NCBI GenBank assembly: GCA_028281605.1
Contig: JANQJO010000084.1
Location: 1-35,686 of the forward strand
Length of the DNA: 35,686 nt
Reading direction: 5' to 3'
Origin: Pseudomonadales bacterium
GTDB lineage: Bacteria > Pseudomonadota > Gammaproteobacteria > Pseudomonadales > JANQJO01
The notes under the pieces were generated by a model, which was not told the DNA's origin, ran no database searches, and was given only the letters and a program-made list of their open reading frames with translations. The translations under genes were made by a program, and so were the position numbers. Shown here one piece after another: positions 8,740-18,306 of this stretch (the first letter of the stretch is position 1; each line of letters opens with the position of its first letter).

Positions 8740-10152
8740 TCAAAAGTAAGTAAAGCAAGCATAAAACCACAAAGCAATCATCACTGCCGCCACCACATTC
8801 AAAACCAAACCCTCAAGAGCCATCGTTCGAATACTTACCTGACCGCTACTGTATACAATTGAATTCGGTGCTGTAGCAACTGGTAACATAAAAGCACAAC
8901 TAGCACTGATAGCAGCTGGCAACATCATCATAGCAGGTTCAATATTGGCAGCTAACGCTGCTGAAGCAAAGACCGGCATCAGAAGGTTAGTTGTGGCTGT
9001 ATTACTGGTAACCTCTGTAAGAAACGTAACCCCCAAGCAAATCGCAACAAGTAGACCAAATAAGGGCCATACAGACAACGCCGATAAATGCTCACCTAAT
9101 ACAGTGCTAACCCCGCTGACAATAAAGCCCTTAGCAAGCAAGATACCACCTGAAAATAAAAGCAAAATACCCCAAGGAATCTGACTGGCAGTTTGCCAAT
9201 CCAACAAAGGCGTCTTTTGCTTATCTCTCAACACAAAAAGCATCACAACACTGGCTATGACAACACTGGCATCGTTGGCATGCACCAAACCTAACCACTG
9301 ACTCCACCCACCAAAAGGTTGCTTGCGAGTAACCCACAACAAAGCCGTTATAAGAACAACTGCTAACACTTGCTTTTCAGCGCTGCTCCAAACACCAACA
9401 CTGGGCAGCATGTACGGCTGTTTTTTTCTAACAGAACGCGTTAGCCACAACCCACATACTGGGATGAGGATCAATACCAAAGGCACAGTCCAGAACATCC
9501 ACTGCAAAAAGCCAATAGAGTTTTGTGTATTTTCCTGATAGACCTGCAGAAAAATAAGATTAGGCGGCGTACCGATTGGCGTTCCTATACCTCCAATACT
9601 GGCTCCATAAGCTATCCCAAGCAACAAAGGCACTGTAATACTTTTATCTTTGAGTTGCTCTAAAACACCCAATGCCACAGGCAACAGCATCAAAGCACAA
9701 GCCGTATTGGAGATCCACATACTTAACAAAGCAGCCGTTAGCATAAACGCTAACACCATGCCTCTATCACCAGCAAAACCAAAGGCTTTTAACATAGCTA
9801 ACGCAATACGCCGATGCACCCCTGACTTCTCTACCGCCTTCGACAACATAAACCCTGCCATCAACAATAAAATCAAAGGGTGTCCATAAGCATGAGCAAT
9901 TTCCTTAGGCGTTAAAACTCCCGTCAAGCCAAAAACAGAAAAAGGGATTAATGCAGTAGCGGGAATAGGGATAGGTTCAAAAATCCACCACAAAGCACAC
10001 CAAATTGCTACTGATACCACAACCAAAAATGCAAAATCATAGCCTTGCCACCCACACATAACCCCTACTAATAGACCCAAGAGAGGCCCCATCACAAATA
10101 CAATCTGACGAATAAGGGCAAAGCTTATATTAGAGATCAAATCCTTATACAA
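8740..10152 (-). CDS. DASS/SLC13-family sodium-coupled di- or tricarboxylate transporter
   Basis: The 470-residue inner-membrane protein has about 11-12 hydrophobic segments and both Ser-Asn-Thr signatures of the divalent anion:sodium symporter family: WISNTACALMLLPVAL in the first half and TEVTSNTATTNLLMPVF in the second. The GIGTPIGTPPNLIF loop, which follows the first motif, is also diagnostic. Members import succinate, malate, citrate or related anions with sodium. The oadGAB sodium pump lies 2 kb downstream on the same strand, so carboxylate uptake feeding or powered by oxaloacetate decarboxylation is plausible. The exact substrate cannot be read from sequence. Confidence 0.9.
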   Translation of the reverse strand: MYKDLISNISFALIRQIVFVMGPLLGLLVGVMCGWQGYDFAFLVVVSVAIWCALWWIFEPIPIPATALIPFSVFGLTGVLTPKEIAHAYGHPLILLLMAGFMLSKAVEKSGVHRRIALAMLKAFGFAGDRGMVLAFMLTAALLSMWISNTACALMLLPVALGVLEQLKDKSITVPLLLGIAYGASIGGIGTPIGTPPNLIFLQVYQENTQNSIGFLQWMFWTVPLVLILIPVCGLWLTRSVRKKQPYMLPSVGVWSSAEKQVLAVVLITALLWVTRKQPFGGWSQWLGLVHANDASVVIASVVMLFVLRDKQKTPLLDWQTASQIPWGILLLFSGGILLAKGFIVSGVSTVLGEHLSALSVWPLFGLLVAICLGVTFLTEVTSNTATTNLLMPVFASAALAANIEPAMMMLPAAISASCAFMLPVATAPNSIVYSSGQVSIRTMALEGLVLNVVAAVMIALWFYACFTYF

Positions 10153-10288
10153 ACCTTAATGCCAAACATTAGTCACACGAAATCCTTACCTTCATTAAAT
10201 ACCTAAATCGGTAAGTAAGAAAAAACAGCCAATAAACATAAAGTAAAGTAGACAAATAACTCACAAAAAGAATGGGAAATAACCAGGC

Positions 10289-10492
10289 CTAAAGATGACT
10301 GTCTTCTAATTCAACAATATTCAAACTCATATCTCGCCTAATAAGTGAACTCTTATAACTGGGCGGGCCAGAAAAATGAGCTGGGCCCTCAGTATTTTTA
10401 TAATCTTTAAGCTTCTCCTTAATACTCCGCATTAAAAGATCTTCCTCATTGATCACTTGTTTGTTTTTTTTAATTCTCAAAAATTTCCACAT
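10289..10492 (-). CDS. Small hypothetical protein
   Basis: The 67-residue charged protein (MWKFLRIKKNKQVINEEDLL at the start) matches no family that I recognise. It has no membrane segment or cysteines. I chose the ATG at 10490-10492 over the upstream TTG because GAGG lies about 12 bases before it. The isolated position between the transporter and the DUF3299 gene gives no functional hint. It may be a real small protein or a chance open frame. Confidence 0.4.
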   Translation of the reverse strand: MWKFLRIKKNKQVINEEDLLMRSIKEKLKDYKNTEGPAHFSGPPSYKSSLIRRDMSLNIVELEDSHL

Positions 10493-10846
10493 ATCCAACC
10501 ATCCTCAATGCAGGCCATTATCACAAGCAGCCAAATATTAAGCAGAAATAATAACGCTCTACTTTTGCCTAACAACACCAAAACTTAAATATAATGTATT
10601 TTCACAATAGGTAGAAACTTAATGCTAAATTAGAACACAATTTTACCTTAATTTATGAAGCTCCAGCAGTACCCTAAAGAAAAAAATTAGCTTAAAAGTA
10701 AAGTATCACAACAAATGCTCGCTTTTCTTTTCAATTTGTAGTATTTTTTATAGCCTAATTTAAGGTTTAGGAATTTCAAATGCTTAAGCGAGCAATAATT
10801 TGAACATTTACCACCCACTGTCAAAGGGTTTCAATAATATACAAAA
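10493..10846. other. AT-rich intergenic region with one long-range inverted repeat
   Basis: This stretch separates divergent genes. TGCTCGCTT at 10716-10724 is the perfect inverse of AAGCGAGCA at 10786-10794, 61 bases apart, close to the start of the DUF3299 gene. It may be an operator or a decayed element. Nothing else is recognisable. Confidence 0.35.
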
Positions 10847-11422
10847 ATGAATCTTACCAGCCTGCAAAAACTTTACACATGCCTACTCATCTTGCTTTCA
10901 TTACAGCCAGTACAAGCAGCTCCATCAAAACTAGAACCCCAGATTATTTATTGGCCAGATCTAATACCCAAATTTAGCTCAAAAGCTATCAAGCACCTAA
11001 AAGAAAGCCTTATTGAGATACCATCTCTACCTAATTTTGGCAATGTTGACCCCTCCGATGCAGGTAACTGGCTTGAAAATAAAAACCTACAAACAATGAA
11101 AACAGTTTCAATACTTGAAGGTGAGTACATAAAGATAACAGGTTATATATCAACCTATAGCAAGCAAAAAAGGACCAAAGACAGAAATTTTATCCTGGTC
11201 CCAGAGTTTGGCGCTGGCTTATTTCTACCACTTCCTGCTCCTAATCAGATCATCTTCCTTTCCATCGACAAGGAAACAGTCATTGAAAACCTCACACCAA
11301 GAACTTTCGAAAAACCTGTCGCTGTAACTGGGACATTACACACACACCCAACACTCAATCAACATATAGGATACAAGCTTACAACCGATAAAATAACTTT
11401 GCCAATAGCAGCGAAACATTAG
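10847..11422 (+). CDS. DUF3299-domain exported protein
   Basis: The 191-residue protein has a clear signal peptide (LLILLSLQPVQA-AP, cleavage near residue 24). It then has the features of DUF3299: WPDLIP near the mature N-terminus, GEYIKITGYI (about residues 91-100), FILVPEFGAGLFLPLPAPNQ (about 114-133) and a final VTGTL strand. DUF3299 proteins are periplasmic or lipoprotein-like with an OB-fold-like core; some occur near ABC transporters of unknown substrate. In many members the FGAC motif has a cysteine, which is Gly here (FGAG). No operon partner is adjacent. Confidence 0.7.
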   Translation: MNLTSLQKLYTCLLILLSLQPVQAAPSKLEPQIIYWPDLIPKFSSKAIKHLKESLIEIPSLPNFGNVDPSDAGNWLENKNLQTMKTVSILEGEYIKITGYISTYSKQKRTKDRNFILVPEFGAGLFLPLPAPNQIIFLSIDKETVIENLTPRTFEKPVAVTGTLHTHPTLNQHIGYKLTTDKITLPIAAKH

Positions 11423-11754
11423 ATCTTTAATCAAACAAAAGAACTAATAAAACATACAAAACAATAAATATTGATCGGCCTTAAGATATTTTAGCTAATT
11501 TTATGCGCAAAGCATAGATATATAGTCTACATTATAAAGGACGATAATAAGGGGTGCTGCCAAAATAACTTGACGAGCGAACAGTACCAAGCTAAAAACT
11601 AATTTGCTGCTTAGTACTGTACAGCTTATAGCAATTTTTGTTATGTTGGCACATTTAAAAAGTAGCATACTTCACATTACTACAGAGCCGTCTAGTATTC
11701 TACGTGAGGATGCTTCATAACTTTCATTAACCAGAGGTGGGTTTCAAGGTAGCC
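11423..11754. other. Intergenic region holding a nested inverted-repeat element
   Basis: This stretch between the DUF3299 gene and the Arc-like gene has no coding frame. It contains the nested hairpin element annotated at 11558-11651. AGAGGTGGG and CAAGGT near the end belong to the ribosome site of the next gene. Confidence 0.45.
11558..11651. repeat. MITE-like nested inverted repeat
   Basis: The outer arms TGCCAAAATAAC (11558-11569) and GTTATGTTGGCA (11640-11651) are inverted repeats matching at 11 of 12 positions. Inside them ACAGTACCAAGC (11581-11592) and GCTTAGTACTGT (11609-11620) pair at 11 of 12 around a 16-base loop. The left end also resembles TGCCAAAACAACTTGAGCGA at 5482-5501 near the ISKra4 remnant. 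It is probably a non-autonomous element or solo ends, and could form a structured RNA upstream of the Arc-like gene. Confidence 0.45.
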
Positions 11755-12150
11755 ATGAACACAGAAAACGAGATCGGATTGGAAGAAGAAAGTACTAAAA
11801 CGAATGGAAGCAGAAGTGCAGATAAGTTTGTCGTTAGACTACCCAAGGGTATGAGACAACTTATCGCTGAAGTTGCCAAAAATTACCATAGAAGCATGAA
11901 TTCAGAAATTGTTTCTAGGCTAGAAAGCAGCTTACGCACTGAGCGCTGTTTACAAACCCAAGATCAGGAAGAAAACGCTGTCTCATCAGATGGCACATAC
12001 AGCAATACAAGCACTCTAAGCTCTAACGAAGTGATCAACACAGAGCTAAGCATGCAAGAGTTCTCTATGATTGAAATCATTCGTAAACTTGATGATAAAA
12101 GCCAAGACGCACTCATGGTCTTATTATCAAACATGAAAACGATCACTTGA
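11755..12150 (+). CDS. Arc-like ribbon-helix-helix DNA-binding protein
   Basis: The 131-residue protein has an Arc-type ribbon-helix-helix over about residues 22-65: KFVVRLPKGMRQLIAEVAK, then NYHRSMNSEIVSRLESSL. The RSMNSEIV segment is typical of Arc repressors, in which the strand FVVRLP contacts DNA. The C-terminal half is polar, followed by a helical tail (SMIEIIRKLDDKSQDALMVL) that may oligomerise. An upstream GTG at 11737 is in frame, but AAGG six bases before the ATG at 11755 supports the later start. Arc-like genes of this kind are common on phages and accessory DNA. No partner toxin is adjacent. Confidence 0.75.
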   Translation: MNTENEIGLEEESTKTNGSRSADKFVVRLPKGMRQLIAEVAKNYHRSMNSEIVSRLESSLRTERCLQTQDQEENAVSSDGTYSNTSTLSSNEVINTELSMQEFSMIEIIRKLDDKSQDALMVLLSNMKTIT

Positions 12151-12177
12151 GAGCAGCAGGCTAAAAACTTAGAAGGG

Positions 12178-12208
12178 GCCCGGATACACTCATTTCAATA
12201 TGCCGGGC
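12178..12208. terminator. Stem-loop between convergent genes
   Basis: GCCCGG at 12178-12183 pairs with CCGGGC at 12203-12208 around a 19-base loop, between the ends of the Arc-like gene and oadB. Position and GC stem suggest a shared terminator. No strong T run follows on either strand, so rho-independent activity is uncertain. Confidence 0.4.
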
Positions 12209-12262
12209 TCTAACTATATAATATTTGTGTGCGACTGATTGCTAGCCTAAACTTGTATAAAA

Positions 12263-13399
12263 CTAACGCACAAAGTTAAGCAGAATACCAGCAGCCACAC
12301 CAGAGCCAATAACACCGGCAACATTAGGCCCCATAGCATGCATCAGCAAAAAATTTTGGTTATTGGCCTCTAGCCCTACCTTATTGGCAACACGAGCCGC
12401 CATGGGCACAGCTGAAACACCAGCAGCACCAATTAAAGGATTAATTGGTGTCTTGCTCAGTTTATTCATCACTTTAGCCATCAAAACACCTGCAGCAGTA
12501 CCGATGCTAAAGGCAACCATACCCAATAATAGGATACCAAGCGTTTCATATTTCAAAAATTCATTAGCCCCAAGCTTTGACCCAACAGCTAAACCAAGGC
12601 CTATTGTTACAATGTTTATTAACGCATTTTGAGCGGTATCACTCAAGCGCCCTACAACCCCGCACTCCCTCATTAAATTACCAAAACAAAACATGCCCAA
12701 TAATGGTGCAGCATCTGGTAGCAATAAGCCAACCAGTATCAACATCAACAGCGGAAACAGTATCTTTTCTAACGAAGAAACTTGCCTAAGCTGCGTCATG
12801 ACAATTTTTCTTTCCGTTTCTGTGGTCAACAGCCTCATAATAGGTGGCTGAATCAAAGGCACCAAAGCCATGTAAGAATAAGCTGCGACCGCTATAGGCC
12901 CCAACAAATCAGGTGCCAACTGACTGGCAACATAAATCGCTGTAGGGCCATCAGCTCCCCCAATAATACCAATAGAAGCAGCATCAGCCAGCGAAAAATT
13001 GATACCTAGATCCAAACCACTTAAACCCACAGCTCCCAACAAGGCTGCAAAAATTCCAAATTGAGCCGCGGCTCCTAAAAACAGAGTCTTTGGATTCGCT
13101 AACAGTGGGCCAAAATCCGTCATCGCGCCCACCCCCATAAAAATCAACAAGGGAAACACACCTGTGGGCAAGCCAATCTCATAGATAAGGTGCAATAAGC
13201 CGTCACCCTCACCCATATTAGCAACAGGAATATTTGTTAATATGCCACCAAAAGCAATGGGCACTAACAATAAAGGCTCAAAACCACGCCGTATTGCTAA
13301 ATACAACAGAAAAAAACAAACACATATCATCAATAACTGAGCAAACTCAATATGGTATAGGCCTGTACTGTGCCATAAGTCTAGTAAACGGCTCATCAT
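12263..13399 (-). CDS. oadB: Oxaloacetate decarboxylase beta subunit (sodium-pumping membrane subunit)
   Basis: The 378-residue integral membrane protein carries the sodium channel and decarboxylates carboxybiotin. [20 protein letters not shown] contains the conserved Asp (GGADGP) needed for sodium and proton coupling, and [18 protein letters not shown] and [18 protein letters not shown] near the C-terminus are strongly conserved in OadB, GcdB and MmdB. The family is about 375-435 residues, so it is complete. It is the last gene of oadG-oadA-oadB, 60 bases after oadA. The oxaloacetate specificity follows from the neighbouring alpha subunit. Confidence 0.95.
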   Translation of the reverse strand: MMSRLLDLWHSTGLYHIEFAQLLMICVCFFLLYLAIRRGFEPLLLVPIAFGGILTNIPVANMGEGDGLLHLIYEIGLPTGVFPLLIFMGVGAMTDFGPLLANPKTLFLGAAAQFGIFAALLGAVGLSGLDLGINFSLADAASIGIIGGADGPTAIYVASQLAPDLLGPIAVAAYSYMALVPLIQPPIMRLLTTETERKIVMTQLRQVSSLEKILFPLLMLILVGLLLPDAAPLLGMFCFGNLMRECGVVGRLSDTAQNALINIVTIGLGLAVGSKLGANEFLKYETLGILLLGMVAFSIGTAAGVLMAKVMNKLSKTPINPLIGAAGVSAVPMAARVANKVGLEANNQNFLLMHAMGPNVAGVIGSGVAAGILLNFVR

Positions 13400-13462
13400 C
13401 TCTCAACACATTAATATTGAATAAAAAATAAACTTACTGCTAAAAAAGTAGCTGACAAATTG

Positions 13463-15298
13463 TCAAGCAATATTCAACAGCAAATCACCGACAGCAACAG
13501 AATCACCTTCTTTAACTATGATTGTTTGCACGGCCCCTGCTGTAGCAGCACGTACCTCTGTTTCCATCTTCATAGCCTCAAGCACCAAAAGCACATCCCC
13601 TTCCGATACTCGCTGGCCTGGGCTAACTTGTATTTTAAAGATATTACCCGCCAACGGCGCCACGACAGGGGCGCCAGTACCAGAAGACGATGAAGATACA
13701 GTAGCTGCAGTGCTATTAACAGTTGCAGGTGCTTGCTGGGTATGATCCAGTATTTGAGCACCACTAGCATCGCTGACTTCAACCAGATAAGATTGGCCTT
13801 GGACTTTAACGTTATAGAAACCAGGCTGCCCCGCTTGCTGTTGAGTAGGAGTCACTTGCTGCTCTGGAGGCTCTTGGAATACAGCAGGAGGCTTTTCAAA
13901 AGCCTCAGGGTTACCACGATTCTTCAAAAACTTCAGACCAATTTGCGGGAAAAGCGCATAGGTGAGCACATCGTCCACTTCATTGTCATTTTTTGCCAAG
14001 CTAATCCCTTCTGCTTGAACCTTTGACCTCAACTCCGCACTCAAAGACTCCATTTCCGCTTGTAATAAATCCGCCGGCCGGCAAGTAATAGGCTCTTTTG
14101 AAGCCAATACTTTATTTTGTAACTGAGCGTTAAAAGGTGCTGGAGCTTTACCATATTCTCCCTTCAGTATACCCTGCGTTTCCTTTGAAATAGACTTGTA
14201 ACGCTCTCCTGTCAACACATTAAGAACCGCTTGAGTCCCCACAATTTGTGAAGTTGGAGTAACCAAAGGAATAAATCCAAGATCTTCCCTAACACGAGGA
14301 ATTTCTTCCAAAACAGCATCAAATTTATCCAGTGCCCCTTGCTCTTTCAACTGATTTTCCATATTCGTCAACATACCGCCTGGTACTTGTGCGACTAATA
14401 TGCGTGCATCCACCCCTCGTAAGCTACCTTCAAATTGCTGATACTTTTTACGCACATCTCTAAAATAAGCTGCTATATCTGCTAACAGCTCAAGATTCAA
14501 CCCCGTATCCCGCTCTGTACCTTCTAACATGGCCACAATGCTTTCTGTAGGCGAGTGACCATAAGTCATACTCATAGAAGAAATAGCCGTATCAATATTA
14601 TCGATACCAGCCTCAACAGCTTTTAACGCTGTAGCTGTCGACAAACCTGTTGTTGCATGACACTGCATATGAATAGGGATGGAGACAGCCTCTTTTAAAC
14701 GAGATACCAGCTCAAATGCAACATAGGGCTTCAATAAACCAGCCATATCCTTAATTGCGATAGAGTGCGCACCCAAGTCCTCAATTTGCTTGGCCATCTC
14801 AACCCAGGTTTCTATTGTATGTACTGGGCTTAAGGTATAAGAAATCGTCCCTTGAGCATGCTTTTCGCCCATTTTTAACACAGCTGCTATAGCTGTTTTC
14901 AAATTGCGTACATCATTCATCGCATCAAAAATACGAAAAACATCCACCCCATTTACCGCTGCACGTTCCACAAATTTTTCTACAACATCATCAGCATAAT
15001 GCCGATAACCCAACAAATTTTGGCCACGTAATAACATTTGTTGACGTGTCTTAGGCATCGCCTTTTTTAAAGCACGAATACGCTCCCAAGGGTCTTCCCC
15101 CAAATAGCGAATACAAGCATCAAAAGTAGCTCCACCCCAAGATTCTACGGACCACAGCCCAAGCTCATCAAGCTTACCTGCGATTGGTAACATATCCTCT
15201 ATACGTAAGCGCGTGGCCAATAAAGATTGGTGAGCATCCCTCAGAACAACATCAGTGATACCCAAAGGGCGAGTCTTAGTTTGATTCTGCTTATTCAT
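13463..15298 (-). CDS. oadA: Oxaloacetate decarboxylase alpha subunit (biotin-dependent carboxyltransferase)
   Basis: The 611-residue cytoplasmic enzyme moves CO2 from oxaloacetate to biotin. The N-terminal carboxyltransferase barrel has [18 protein letters not shown] and the zinc-binding [10 protein letters not shown]; a conserved carboxylase domain follows, then a Pro/Gln/Thr-rich linker, and a C-terminal biotinyl domain with EAMKME (biotinylated Lys near residue 577). I start at the ATG at 15296-15298, nine bases after AAGAAGG, giving [18 protein letters not shown] longer frame from a TTG overlapping the oadG stop is less likely. The subunit order G-A-B and short spacing show one operon. 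Confidence 0.95.
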   Translation of the reverse strand: MNKQNQTKTRPLGITDVVLRDAHQSLLATRLRIEDMLPIAGKLDELGLWSVESWGGATFDACIRYLGEDPWERIRALKKAMPKTRQQMLLRGQNLLGYRHYADDVVEKFVERAAVNGVDVFRIFDAMNDVRNLKTAIAAVLKMGEKHAQGTISYTLSPVHTIETWVEMAKQIEDLGAHSIAIKDMAGLLKPYVAFELVSRLKEAVSIPIHMQCHATTGLSTATALKAVEAGIDNIDTAISSMSMTYGHSPTESIVAMLEGTERDTGLNLELLADIAAYFRDVRKKYQQFEGSLRGVDARILVAQVPGGMLTNMENQLKEQGALDKFDAVLEEIPRVREDLGFIPLVTPTSQIVGTQAVLNVLTGERYKSISKETQGILKGEYGKAPAPFNAQLQNKVLASKEPITCRPADLLQAEMESLSAELRSKVQAEGISLAKNDNEVDDVLTYALFPQIGLKFLKNRGNPEAFEKPPAVFQEPPEQQVTPTQQQAGQPGFYNVKVQGQSYLVEVSDASGAQILDHTQQAPATVNSTAATVSSSSSGTGAPVVAPLAGNIFKIQVSPGQRVSEGDVLLVLEAMKMETEVRAATAGAVQTIIVKEGDSVAVGDLLLNIA

Positions 15299-15330
15299 AA
15301 TTCCAGAAACCTTCTTATACATTACATTTT

Positions 15331-15582
15331 TCAATCTTCTCTAGACACGATATGGCGCTTGTGGTGTTCTAAAGCAGCTGATACAACAACTATCTTTTGA
15401 AGATCACTGCCTTGCTCAGGCAACGATGTAGAAGATGCTTCATTACCTACCACAACCGGCGATGCTATACCCAAACGATTCAATGCCTTGGACATTACAG
15501 TAATACTGAAAACTAAAAGGGTTAGAAACAAGAAAACCGCACACATCCCCACGATCATCAATTCAACTGCTTGCATCAACAT
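15331..15582 (-). CDS. oadG: Oxaloacetate decarboxylase gamma subunit
   Basis: The 83-residue protein has a single N-terminal membrane helix (about residues 8-30, [17 protein letters not shown]) and a charged, His-containing cytoplasmic tail (EHHKRHIV), as in OadG. In characterised complexes this subunit binds zinc, joins alpha to beta and stabilises the pump. Family length is about 80-90. It is the first gene of the oadGAB operon; its stop lies 33 bases before the oadA start. Confidence 0.9.
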   Translation of the reverse strand: MLMQAVELMIVGMCAVFLFLTLLVFSITVMSKALNRLGIASPVVVGNEASSTSLPEQGSDLQKIVVVSAALEHHKRHIVSRED

Positions 15583-15736
15583 AAGTTTTAAACCTAAACG
15601 TTCGAGTCAACTCTTTAATAAGTGAAGCTCAAGAAATCAATTTCAAGATCGGAGAAATTTACCTTGATTTGCTAAGAGGATCAACTCATTTGATACAAAT
15701 AGCCCAAATAAAAAGATCAAAAAAAAATCAAATCGA

Positions 15737-16723
15737 TCAAACAATATGCAAAACAGGCTCATCAAAAGCAGCCAGTTGTTCTCGAAGCTCTAAAATATGC
15801 TCACTCCAATAGCGCACCGTATTAAACCAAGGGAAGTTATGAGGGAAAGCAGGGTCTTGCCAACGTCTGGCAAGCCATGCTGCATAATGCAGCATTCTCA
15901 ATGTCCGAAAGACCTCTATCAAGCGCAACTGCTTAACATCAAAAGAATAAAATTCGTTATAACCCTCAATAATCGTCGATAGCTGCAACTGTTGACTGAT
16001 TCGATCCCCAGAAAGCAGCATCCAAATATCTTGTATCGCAGGCGCCATTCGAGTATCATCAAAATCCACAAAAAAAGGAGCATCATCACGCCATAAAACG
16101 TTACCAACATGACAATCACTATGAGTACGGATGTAACAGATTTCTCCATAAGCGCACATTTCAGACTCAATACGCTTCATGAGATCTGTCGTTAAGGTAC
16201 TATAAGCTACTTTCAACTCCTCAGGGATAAACGCTTGTTGTATCAAAGCAATACTATCATAACCATAAGATTGTATATCTAATCGCGGCCTATAAATAAA
16301 TGGCCTACTTGCTCCCAAAGCATGTATTCGACCCAAGCATCGACCCAACATTAACAGATGGTCGCAATCATCCAACTCTGGCGCTCGCCCCCCCTGACGC
16401 GGATACAAAGCAAAACGGAATTCACTAAATTTAAATAAGCTCTGACCATCAGCATTCTTCAAAGGTGCAACAATAGGAATCTCTTGCCCCAAAAGCTCAT
16501 AACAAAATACATGCTCTTCTACTATTTGCTCGTCACTCCAACGTGCTGGCCGATAAAATTTTGCAATAATAGGAGGTTGCTCTTCAATACCCACTTGATA
16601 GACACGATTTTCATAACTATTCAGTGGGAAATGACGACCGTCACAAACAAAACCCTGACTTTCCACAGCCTCAATAATACTATCAGGAGTTAACCTTTCA
16701 AACGGGTGAGCTATCTCAACCAT
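15737..16723 (-). CDS. srkA: Stress response kinase A (YihE/RdoA), serine/threonine kinase
   Basis: The 328-residue kinase belongs to the aminoglycoside phosphotransferase-like fold. It opens with HPFERLTPDSIIEAVESQGF and has NSYENRVYQVG and AKFYRPARWS (ATP-binding Lys), then the catalytic loop THSDCHVGNVLWRD and the metal-binding FVDFDD. The E. coli protein is 328 residues, the same length. SrkA phosphorylates proteins on Ser/Thr and lowers MazF-linked death under stress. In E. coli it precedes dsbA; here the neighbours are different, with an F-box-like gene upstream and the oad operon downstream. No operon is evident. Confidence 0.95.
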   Translation of the reverse strand: MVEIAHPFERLTPDSIIEAVESQGFVCDGRHFPLNSYENRVYQVGIEEQPPIIAKFYRPARWSDEQIVEEHVFCYELLGQEIPIVAPLKNADGQSLFKFSEFRFALYPRQGGRAPELDDCDHLLMLGRCLGRIHALGASRPFIYRPRLDIQSYGYDSIALIQQAFIPEELKVAYSTLTTDLMKRIESEMCAYGEICYIRTHSDCHVGNVLWRDDAPFFVDFDDTRMAPAIQDIWMLLSGDRISQQLQLSTIIEGYNEFYSFDVKQLRLIEVFRTLRMLHYAAWLARRWQDPAFPHNFPWFNTVRYWSEHILELREQLAAFDEPVLHIV

Positions 16724-16749
16724 ATGAGCTTCCTTGACCTCAATCTTAA

Positions 16750-18084
16750 CTATTCAAGATCAAGATATTGTAACTGCTTACCAACCTCAGTCTCTTTCAA
16801 TGCTGCAACAGACGATATGTGCTCTGAACTTTCCTGAATCAAATCATCACCATCTCGACGATAACCCGTCATACGAATACCCGATTCAGCCGGCCCAATG
16901 ACCTTTATCTCCAACTCCTGCGAAGAAAATACAACATTTTCTAATTTAACCACCGATATCTGTGAGCGAAAAGACAGAGTGTAAGAACCAACAAAAGTCT
17001 CTTTAAACTCTCCGTTCACTAGCACTAGCCCCTGCCACTCCTCAACTCTACCATTAGGATACTCTTTTTTATGATTGCAAGATTCTCCACAATCAAAAAG
17101 TCCAAATTGATCAAAAGTAATATTTTGCCAAGAACAGATTACTTGATCCTCCTTAATACGGGTAAAAGCGCCTAGCAAATTTTGCTTAAAATTACCATCA
17201 GCATCGAAAGTAACATTTTCCCACCAAGCAAAACCACTATTTGTTCTTAGCGTACATACACAAAGCATATTTTCAGGAGGCAAGATCCTCAAACCATCAT
17301 TTGCCAGTCGCAGAGGAAACTCTCCTTGGAAATCGTCTCCTACACATTGAGACTGACTGTCACCACTCCAACTAAAAGTAATCGACCTAAGTTCCGGAAA
17401 TCCCGAAGAAAGTAAAGAAATTATAACTCTCCCACCTTGCAACAAGGAAATAGAATTATCAGGGTCAAACACCCCCGTTACACTAACATATTGAGTAGTT
17501 GAGTCAACCTTGGATTCATTGAAAGCGACAAACCATGGAAATGACTCCATACCACCAGGAGGGCTTTTTTTTAAACCAAAAAACGTAAATGTAACTGGCT
17601 TATCTCGATCTGCTCCACCACACTTAATCTTAATACTCCTTAGTTCGCCCACAATAAACGTTACTTTCTGCCGTACCCGATGACTCAAAGCCCGTATCAA
17701 TGCTTTAAGCTCACCATCACCATCACTATACAAATTAAGTTCTTTATGCGCTGAAATCAAACTCAGACAATGAAGTTTTTGCTGCTTTGTCATCACAGAT
17801 AAAAAACGATTTAGCTGAAGTTTTATAGGAAACAAAATATTACTAAGCTGATATACACTAGTCCCCGCAGGCGTTGTAAGAGAAAAGTTTGCATAAGGTA
17901 AAAGAGTTTGATCCACCACGTTTCTTATTCGACGATCAACCTGACACAGCCTCCCTAAATCACCAGCACCTAAAACATCTTGTTCGACTATCTTCTGCAA
18001 GATATCTGAACTACCAAATATAAAAGCAGACCAATTGTGCCAATCGTGTTTTTTTCTACTTGCTACTACCCCAACATCTATCAT
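16750..18084 (-). CDS. F-box-like protein of unknown function, candidate host-directed effector
   Basis: I recognise no full-length family for this 444-residue protein. Residues 26-60 (SDILQKIVEQDVLGAGDLGR, then LCQVDRRIRNVVD) follow the F-box pattern of an Ile/Leu-rich helix, a D-L helix and V-x-R-x-x-R. The central part includes beta-rich segments. Three related segments recur in the C-terminal half: WWENVTFDADGNF (287-299), SWQNITFDQFGLF (318-330) and KLENVVFSSQELE (380-392). A YPNGRVEEWQG segment at 342-352 resembles a MORN unit. There is no signal peptide or membrane helix. F-box proteins in bacteria are mostly secreted effectors that recruit eukaryotic SCF ubiquitin ligases, but secretion is not shown here. 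It has no good ribosome site. Confidence 0.55.
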   Translation of the reverse strand: MIDVGVVASRKKHDWHNWSAFIFGSSDILQKIVEQDVLGAGDLGRLCQVDRRIRNVVDQTLLPYANFSLTTPAGTSVYQLSNILFPIKLQLNRFLSVMTKQQKLHCLSLISAHKELNLYSDGDGELKALIRALSHRVRQKVTFIVGELRSIKIKCGGADRDKPVTFTFFGLKKSPPGGMESFPWFVAFNESKVDSTTQYVSVTGVFDPDNSISLLQGGRVIISLLSSGFPELRSITFSWSGDSQSQCVGDDFQGEFPLRLANDGLRILPPENMLCVCTLRTNSGFAWWENVTFDADGNFKQNLLGAFTRIKEDQVICSWQNITFDQFGLFDCGESCNHKKEYPNGRVEEWQGLVLVNGEFKETFVGSYTLSFRSQISVVKLENVVFSSQELEIKVIGPAESGIRMTGYRRDGDDLIQESSEHISSVAALKETEVGKQLQYLDLE

Positions 18085-18199
18085 CTTTTTTGCATGCCCA
18101 TTTATCCAGATTTTTTCACACCAAAATCATAAAGCACATCATTGTAACTCCTATAGAACAAAACCTCAATGCAACCAGAATGATAAAAAGGAAACATTA

Positions 18200-18266
18200 C
18201 CGTGACCGTGCAAGTGCAATTTTCATCACCTGGGGTGACACTTATCACATCGCTCATGGCTGTTTA
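18200..18266 (-). repeat. Dispersed stem-loop repeat, copy B
   Basis: Read on the minus strand it begins TAAACAGCCATGAGCGATGT, identical to copy A over 20 bases, and continues through TCACCCCAGGTGATGAAAAT. Only the five-base TCACC/GGTGA core of the stem survives, because the left outer arm has changed. The small reading frame (MSDVISVTPGDENCTCTV) is still open. The distal end has ACCGTG twice in tandem on the plus strand. It lies about 40 bases after the stop of the multihaem gene. Confidence 0.8.
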
Positions 18267-18269
18267 TAA

Positions 18270-18296
18270 ATAAAAACTCTCAAAACCTTGAGATGT
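18270..18296 (-). terminator. Rho-independent terminator after the multihaem gene
   Basis: On the minus strand TCTCAAGGTTTTGAGA forms a six-base-pair stem with a four-base loop, followed by GTTTTTATTT. It lies 10 bases after the stop of the cytochrome gene and before repeat copy B. The stem is short but the T run is clear. Confidence 0.55.
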
Positions 18297-18306
18297 TTAG
18301 TTTACT

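Noticed and set aside
12178..12208. A strong rho-independent terminator after oadB
   Set aside because: The GC stem is present but there is no clear T run on the minus strand, so it was kept only as a low-confidence stem-loop.
13460..14026. Several plus-strand frames inside oadA
   Set aside because: They are antisense shadows of the clearly coding oadA gene.
18060..18269. Plus-strand frame of 69 residues over repeat copy B
   Set aside because: It is the antisense of the repeat and of the F-box-like gene start, with no ribosome site.
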